Shown here: one piece after another, positions 58,001-64,000 of the stretch | Position numbering within the stretch: the first letter of the stretch is position 1 | Layout of the letters: each line of letters begins with the position of its first letter | Assembly: GCA_000708835.1 (NCBI GenBank) | Contig: DF237160.1 | Coordinates: 77,264-141,263, forward strand | DNA length: 64,000 nt | DNA from: Klebsormidium nitens | Taxonomy: Eukaryota > Streptophyta > Klebsormidiophyceae > Klebsormidiales > Klebsormidiaceae | Reading direction: 5' to 3' | Notes under the pieces: model-generated | The model's database searches: none | What the model was told of the DNA's origin: nothing | What the model saw: the letters and a program-made list of their open reading frames with translations, nothing else | Program-made: the position numbers and the translations under genes

Positions 58001-61000
58001 AGGAGGCCCAGTAAGCGGGCTCGTCGAAAAGGATGTAGGCCTTGAGCAGGTACTCATAGAAGGAGTCGACTCCTGAAGGGGAAAAGTTCGACGTTTGAAG
58101 TGCTTGCCGTGAGTAAGCTGGACATTGTTCAATCTTTAAACCTAGCTAGTCAAAGCGTTGAGGGATGCTATAAGCTTACACAAGGCGGCAGTCTGAAGAG
58201 GCCTTGAAAGAGTTGTAGGCTTTGGAGAGGTACTCGAAGAAGAAGTTGGGCTTGGGAAAGCGGGTTATGGTATCAAACGCGGGTTACAAGGATCAACATG
58301 GAAGCTTTGAAAAAGGGCGCCAAAGTAGCCCGGCGCGTTGGACGAGATGTCGGCGTCGGCCTTGAGGAGGTACTGAAAAACGTTGTGAAGAACAGTGGGC
58401 GCCTGAAGGAAAGTGGGTCATGGAGCAGCGCGGCGCGGGTTGCAGGAAGATGGGACTGCTCTGGCACAAAAGAAACAATGCTGGTGTCGACCTTGAGGAC
58501 AGATGAGCGCAAACAGATAAGTCTCAGCCTTCGCTTCAAAAATCTGCGGAAAAACGCTCTTCGCGAGCAGAGTCACTAGCCCCCGCAAAGGTTCGTTGAA
58601 TATTCGGTGGGTTGCTTGGGCTCCAAGATAGATTAGTATGCTGAAGTCTTAGCAATCTAAGTTGGCAATGCAAATCGGGCTTCGTTAAAAGTTTGCCCAG
58701 CACAGTCTCTGCTGCGCACTTCAAAAAGATACCCAGGAAATCTCTACGTTACATCATCTCCTCACCTGCTCCGATTCCGCCCGAAAACTCGATCCACTGC
58801 CCCGTCTCCACATTCAGCGTGGTGCCCATCAGGTCCGCCGGGCTGCGCATGGCCCATAGCTTACGGAGCGCCCATAAGGCGGCGTCCTCGTATTGGTGCC
58901 TCCCCGTCAGTCGACTCAGGGTGCCCATTTCTAAGATGAGTGATCCGCAGCCTGCGGTGCTGGTTTCGGGCGTCTCGCCTTTCCGAACGCCGTGACGCAG
59001 GTTGACCCATGCGTAAGGGATACCTGGAGGGGGAGAGTCTTGAAGATCAGGACCGTAAGGTGCAATAGCTCTTTCAACAGGCCTCGGATTCTCGTATTTC
59101 GAATCGCTTTTCTCAGATCGGTCCCGCTTTGATGCTTTACTCCTGGGTTCAATGGTAACTCCTCCGTTGGTCCGTGCATGAGGAGACCCGAGGGCCTGGG
59201 GAGAGGTTTAGTTTGCCAGAGTTCTCGTTGAAGCTGAGGAAGACGAATGGTGGCATTATGTTGACTGCCTATGTTGTCAGATGATTCTAGAAGCGTCCCT
59301 AGCGAGGTCGTTAACCGGCGGTTCCCCGTTTGACGGTCTGGGACATTGTCTTTCAGACGCTACCAATCTAGATCACAGAACGGCTATCGTTCAGGAACGC
59401 CTCGAGTCCTGTGCCACGAACCAGAGCAAGTACGAAAAATCCCTCTAGATCCTGTGGAGACCTGCAGTCAATAACAGGAACCACAACCCCACGATTGCAT
59501 TGAAGCTGAAACAAGTGACGAAGGTGCCCGAGGAAGTGACGACAGCAATTCCGGCAGCAATCTGAGACTTGACCGTAGTACAGATTCTTGCTAGGAAGGA
59601 GAACGAGCCGAAGTGATAGAAACAGATGGGATGTAAGCAAGGGAGGGGCGTGGATCGCATGCGCGGGGCTCTGATTGTTTATGATTAGACAACCTGCTAA
59701 AGACGGGTGGGGTTTGTCAGGGGGGTCAGGGCGGGCATGGGTGCAGAGCCGGTAAGTTTTTGTGTTTCGGTTTCCAGTTTAGCTTCCTTCTTATCAAAGC
59801 TTGAGCTCTTTGTAACTATCAAGGAGTCATCAAACGCACCGGTTGGGCTCGTGAATGCTCGCAGCAGCCGCTCTCCGAGGTCCTGCGCCAGCGCCAAAAG
59901 CCGCCCCGAGTAGCCCCCGGGCATGAGCCGGGTATCGGGATCGGACGCCAGCATGTGTGCGGACAAGAGACCGCCTAGGTGGCGAATTGTACACTGCGCA
60001 GACGTGAGATGAGGAGTGGGTTCAGACATGAGATAAATGCACGTTTCATAGCTGCAAAAAGACCTCAGGAAGGGATCGGACATACCCCTTCTTGGAGTAC
60101 TTCTGCCTTGGAAACCCCCTTTGCTTGCTGCGACAAACATCAAGCTCAAAAACCGCCGGTCGCAGACATGCAGACGCGTTGAACTGGAAGAGCATCTTAA
60201 GGCAGAGCGTATAGCTAGTTGCTGGGACGCCCTTTCGAACCTGTAAGGCGGTCACTTTCCTGATTTCCTGGATTGCTGCACTGCGCATTCAAAGGAGCCC
60301 TTCTGTGAGTATGAGCAGAAAAGTGTATCAGCGCACGTGCCAGAGTGTTGTTGGTTCTCCAGATCTTCAGATCTCCTCTTCTTACAGGACCCGCATGGTC
60401 TGGTGCAGATCTATCTGTGACTTTGGTTGTGGAAGGATTACACTGAAAGTACTTTGACCATCTTCCATTCAAAATAAAGCTCGTATCCCTTTGCCAGGGA
60501 TCAGTACCTACCTCAAAGACATTCACCCGCACATCGATGTCGAACGAGAGGTTTTCGCTGAGCCAGCTGACCCCTTTCTCAAATTCGGAAGTGTTCCCAA
60601 GAACCGCAAGCGTTGAAAGGGACTCTACGAGTGTCAGGGCAGTGCCGTTGTATGACGGGCTCAGATGCTCAAGGTTCAGGTTACCCAGCTCCATGAGAGA
60701 GTCTGTGTAGGTTTCGGAGACAGGGCGCAGTTCGTCGTGCTGCAAACAAACAGCGTTGTCTCACAGTTTGACACCTTCAGCTACCAATCAATACAAAAGC
60801 CTACGTGAGGATCTACTCATAGGCCTCCAATCAAGGCTCCTTTGATTGGAGGCCTATGAGGCCTATAAGGCTCGTTCATCCCGAAAGGCTCATCTCTGTT
60901 CTAATACAGATGAATAGCTCCATCTTCAGCCTTCAAGCAACATGGAAGAAGCCAGCATTTTCGAGGCAAATCTCACAGCGTGCTCAAACAACAAGGAGCT

Positions 61001-61212
61001 GGGATCTTTTGAATGTCACAAAATGCAGCCTTTGTATCCATTACAAGGAAACGGCTCTTACTCACAGGAAAAGCGTGCTCCATGTAGTTGTCGTACGAAT
61101 GGTGGAACATTGCTCGCGCTTTTTCTCGCAGCGCCAGCCTCTCTTCCTCCACCATCCCCAGAGCAGGGCTCAACAAGAGCAGCAACACCGTCCATTGTGT
61201 CACGAGAATCAT
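55049..61212 (-). CDS. EDEM-like ER alpha-mannosidase (GH47), ERAD factor
   Basis: Seven exons on the minus strand: 61212-61066, 60739-60512, 59993-59840, 59023-58766, 58072-57870, 56779-56603, 55588-55049; 568 aa, phases consistent. The start at 61212 gives a signal peptide (M-I-L-V-T-Q-W-T-V-L-L-L-L-L-S-P-A-L-G); an upstream in-frame ATG would mask it. GH47/EDEM blocks follow in order: A-M-F-H-H-S-Y-D-N-Y-M-E-H-A-F-P, D-E-L-R-P, D-I-D-V, G-G-L-L-S-A-H, T-S-T-A-G-C-G-S, G-V-D-S-F-Y-E-Y-L-L-K-A, Y-Y-P-L-R-P-E-L-A-E-S-T-Y-L-L-Y, and E-T-C-K-Y-L-Y-L-L-F-D. The calcium-site T-T-E-G-H is at 464-468. EDEMs trim mannose from misfolded glycoproteins in the ER lumen, marking them for degradation. The C-terminal about 80 residues contain nine cysteines. 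Copies of the exon 5 and exon 6 edges lie in the adjoining introns. Confidence 0.9.
56415..56492 (-). repeat. Near-intact duplicated donor edge of EDEM exon 6
   Basis: On the minus strand the copy ends at 56433 with donor GTGAGG, 170 bp beyond the real exon 6 end (56603, donor GTGAAA). It reads E-N-Y-Y-P-L-R-P-E-L-T-E-S-T-Y-L-L-Y-Q, with one residue changed (A to T) from the exon. Homology continues into the flanking intron (T-G-T-C-T-A-A near both). No acceptor just upstream was recognised. Confidence 0.9.
58201..58500 (-). repeat. Relic copies of EDEM exon 5 acceptor edge
   Basis: The exon 5 stretch containing G-T-A-C-T-C (plus-strand anchor at 58051) recurs with anchors at 58231 and 58371 (offsets 180 and 140 bp) and weakly near 58490. 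Common plus-strand pattern: T-A/C-G-G-C-Y-T-T-G then G-A-G-G-T-A-C-T then A-A-R-A-A. Copies are diverged, and none has an obvious intact acceptor. Confidence 0.72.
60816..60860. repeat. Perfect 19-bp inverted repeat with 7-nt loop
   Basis: Arms 60816-60834 and 60842-60860 are perfect reverse complements. The loop is G-G-C-T-C-C-T. It lies in intron 1 of the EDEM-like gene. A further A-G-G-C-C-T-A-T copy follows the 3' arm, which hints at a small palindromic expansion. Confidence 0.93.
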
Positions 61213-61950
61213 GGAGCGACAGGGTCCGCAACGATAGCAAGCCACACAGCTGCAGGCTAAGTGATGGGATACCCTTTTCTCCTGAAGGTCAGCAGTAATC
61301 TGACAAAAAGCTAGCGCAGGATAGCCCAGCCCACAGATTTTGCTGGACAGAGGCTTTCCCATTGACGAGAACGGAGAACAGAAGATCTATCGTTTGCATG
61401 TGGCCCAAACTTTGCAAACCCGGTTTCGAAACCTAACCCAGTAAGAGGAGCTTCACCGGACAGATCTGGCCTGCCGGTTTTCACGTTTCTTTGCACTTCT
61501 GTCACAGGAGGGGACTTCATCAGCTGCCGGTTCTTGTTTCTAAGGTTCCCCGTTACATAGTTCCCGGGTCCACGGTTAAAGTATATAATTCTTGCAAGGG
61601 AACTGCAAGCTTCAATCCCAGACGTACAAACGAGCTTTATGCTATCTAGTCTCAGAGTCTAGAGACACCCAGGGCCAAGGCTAGAGCCAACCTTCGAAGC
61701 GGCGCAAGCGCTCCAAGAAGGCCGAGGCAATGTTAAAGACATTGTGTTCACAGATAGCAAGCAGCGGCTTGACTGCTCTTTCTGTGTCAGTGTGGACAAC
61801 GGTTCCCTGGGTGCCTTACGCTGCGGGACCAGTGAACTTGTTCCTGTCTTTACTCTTTTGGCCAACAGACAGCGTCTTATGCGACTTTGTGTGGTGTTTC
61901 AGGGAAGTTGTTGCTTTTCAAGCTGCTGTCGTACTAAACTGGTAAGAAGC
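61213..61950. promoter_or_regulatory. Shared upstream region of EDEM-like and BTB genes
   Basis: A 738-bp gap between divergent start codons. The frame is open upstream of the BTB ATG, but without family similarity. Probably holds both promoters; no element was identified with confidence. Confidence 0.4.
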
Positions 61951-63921
61951 ATGGCAGAGGATGATGATGAGATTCCTGAGGAGCTGCCGGTTGAAATGCG
62001 GGAGGAGGGCCACTTCTTCGACTTTATAGACTTCTACAGGTGAAGCCGTTCTGTTTGTCATTGTCAAGTCTGCCTTCGGATTGCTGCAAAGGGCTCCTTA
62101 GCAGGGGAAAGTCCTGAAACATAAATGTGGTGCTGAGGGACTGTGCAGTTTGCGCGTTTGCTGTTTGACTCAACTGGAGTAGAACCGTGGTCACTGCTGC
62201 AGGGAATTGAAGGAAGCTATTGCACCACTGGCCACAAATTTCTGGGAATCATATGGCTTTGCTGCTCAAAACCTTAGCCCTAGGCAATTTGCAAAGCTCT
62301 CAATGTGAGGAATATACTAGCTAATACTCCTTTAGATAACCAATTTTGTGCGACCAGTCAAACAACTGGCCTGGGGCCACAGGGTGTCACTTACGCTTTG
62401 CGACATCATTGTCTGCTCTGCGGTCTAAAGTGGCAGCTTACAAAGCGCACCATCTTCATGCAGGAAAGCTGAGTTCTGCGACCGGGCCATTCGTTTAGAG
62501 ATCATGGAAGAGGGCAAGAAAGGTGAGCCATAGACAACACTGAGACTTGGAACTTCGCGCAGTACACAAAACTGTGATATGTTTCTGGTTTTGGACTACT
62601 TACACTTTAGACACTGTACACTTTTACAGTTTGCACTTTACACTTTACACTTTGCTTTTGAGAAAGACGGACCTTCCAATATTGTCTCGGAGCCTTTGAA
62701 GTGTGACTGTTAGTATACTATCTATTCTCAAACGTATCCGTAAGAACTGTATCTGTTTGGGTGGTGGTGCTCAGGCCTTTCTTAGGCAGCACCGCTGTTC
62801 ACTTCTATCGTGTTTCCTATTGTTATACTTTCGGCGGCGTGAGCCAAAGACGTGCGACCAGGTCTGATAAGGCTGTTTTGAAGGACACATTCCAGTGCCA
62901 ACACGTGCTTTAGTCATAGGTAAACATAGCTCAAATCTTTCCATGGTGTATACTCCTTGATCCTAATCGCCAAGGATTGTCCCTATGATCGTTGTTCAGG
63001 ATCCCCTACCTGCAGCCGACCAGACTGTCTTGTCGCCATATACTTTCGCCCCCTTCTCTTATCGCTGCCTTCTCCTCTTTTTGTTGACACCGTGTTCCTA
63101 TCAAAGATTAGAGACACAGTCACCCTCTCCTGAATCCTGATGCACTTCTCTCTTCTGATCATGTAGTATTGTGCGCAAGTGACGCCACCTCCAGCAGTCC
63201 ACTGACCCCTTCGGATCCGTCAGCATCAAGCGAGGGAGCGACAGCACGTTTTGAGCAAATCATCAGTCAACTCCATTGTCCTCGCTGCCAAGAGCTGCGT
63301 GCTCCGGGCGATGCTGTCAAACGGGATGAAAGAAAGCAACAAGACCACGCCCGTGACCTTGATGGTCACCCAGAGTGGTAAGCAAAGTTCTGCTTCCTGG
63401 AAGTTCTTCTCGTACACGAACAGCGATTCTTATGACGATCAGCAGGCTTCCTCGGTTGTATTGTTGAATTCGTTCACCATGGGAACCGCTTTAGAATATC
63501 TCCGGATGGAAGTTCGTTGGAGCGTCCCCTGCTTTGAAGTTTGCCTGACGAGGATTCTGGTCGGTCATTGAACATTTGTACTCTCGAATTTATCCTCCTC
63601 TTCCTCTTACGTGACGCATCAATGTTCCCTCTTTCCCCCGCAGAGAGAGCCGCTTTCAAAGAGATGCTACACTTCCTGTACGCTGGCACCCTATCACCCC
63701 AGCTCCAAGAGCCCAGCACCCCCATGAGCAGCTTCGTCGACCTCCTCGTTGTGGCTGACAAGTTCGAGGTGCCCTCCCTCATGGGTGCTATCATCAAGTA
63801 CCTCAGAGCCTGCAACCTCGATGTGGCTTCCGGCGTTGAGATTCTTTCGCTGATCCCGAAGGCGTTGGCGGACCGTCCGGGCTTCAAACACGTGGCTGAC
63901 TTGGCACGTGCCTGCATGTAA
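61951..63921 (+). CDS. BTB/POZ domain protein (3' end uncertain)
   Basis: Four exons: 61951-62039, 62464-62522, 63267-63377, 63644-63921, giving 178 aa in phase. The BTB fold is assembled across the joins: acidic start M-A-E-D-D-D-E-I-P, then Y-R-K-A-E-F-C-D-R-A-I-R-L-E-I, then V-N-S-I-V-L-A-A-K-S-C-V-L-R-A-M-L-S-N-G-M-K-E-S, then A-A-F-K-E-M-L-H-F-L-Y-A-G-T-L-S-P and L-L-V-V-A-D-K-F-E-V-P-S-L-M. The exon 3 acceptor is the only one that preserves both phase and the BTB frame, but a further exon between 2 and 3 is possible. The frame ends in TAA at 63919, immediately beside a possible donor, and an acceptor-like CGACAG ends at 63960, so a BACK-like tail may continue past the window. Probable CUL3 adaptor class; substrate unknown. 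Confidence 0.72.
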
Positions 63922-64000
63922 CGATTACGACTGGTTAAGCCTAACCTCGTTCTCGACAGGATTTCGTTGACCGCGAGTTAGCAAAACGGCGGTGGTTACG

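Noticed and set aside
63169-63381. Alternative reading frame over BTB exon 3
   Set aside because: It lacks BTB similarity and does not join exon 4 in the BTB frame; the frame used here gives V-L-A-A-K-S and joins in phase.
1-64000. CRISPR arrays, bacterial operons, tRNA or rRNA genes
   Set aside because: None seen; the spliced eukaryotic gene structure explains the window and no cloverleaf-like tRNA box pattern was recognised.

Overview
The window is eukaryotic nuclear DNA, almost certainly from a streptophyte (green plant lineage). Nearly all genes are split by GT-AG introns. The set includes a MAP70 microtubule protein, a plant-type TAF4 with the plant C-terminal signature, a three-helix ELIP-like light-stress protein with a plastid transit peptide, and a GT61 glycosyltransferase. 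Short spliced genes with GC-rich exons fit a charophyte alga such as Klebsormidium better than a seed plant; the species is inference.

Layout: 118-1290 (+) single-exon coiled-coil/KCTD-type BTB protein; 1291-4295 no supported gene; 4296-10149 (-) ADCK1-like ABC1 kinase, 10 exons; 10758-20354 (+) RecQ5-type DNA helicase, 16 exons; 22021-24201 (+) ELIP-like protein, 5 exons; 26211-27629 (+) GT61 enzyme, one exon; 29073-35154 (-) MAP70, 11 exons; 36044-47583 (+) TAF4, 10 exons; 48669-49634 (-) small basic protein, 3 exons; 50623-54212 (+) RNA polymerase III subunit RPC4, 5 exons; 55049-61212 (-) EDEM-like GH47 protein, 7 exons; 61951-63921 (+) BTB/POZ protein, at least 4 exons. Eight of the genes form four head-to-head pairs with gaps of about 0.6-1.0 kb: ADCK1/RecQ5, MAP70/TAF4, small basic/RPC4 and EDEM/BTB. 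The genes are otherwise ordinary housekeeping functions (genome maintenance, transcription, cytoskeleton, ER quality control, photoprotection, glycosylation) with no shared pathway. Exon joins were derived by hand: every junction keeps phase, and every spliced CDS is a multiple of three.

The most unusual feature is a recurrent intron anatomy. In six of the multi-exon genes, introns hold degenerate copies of the edge of the adjacent exon together with its splice site and flanking intron. Copies are offset by about 120-180 bp and sometimes form arrays (five acceptor-side units at RecQ5 exon 13, four at exon 16, three at exon 7). They look like tandem duplications spanning an exon-intron boundary, in which the outer copy is demoted to intron. 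This gives a simple mode of intron growth and a supply of decoy or alternative splice sites. Two short near-perfect intronic hairpins (TAF4 intron 7, EDEM intron 1) and a roughly 900-residue low-complexity expansion in TAF4 are also notable.
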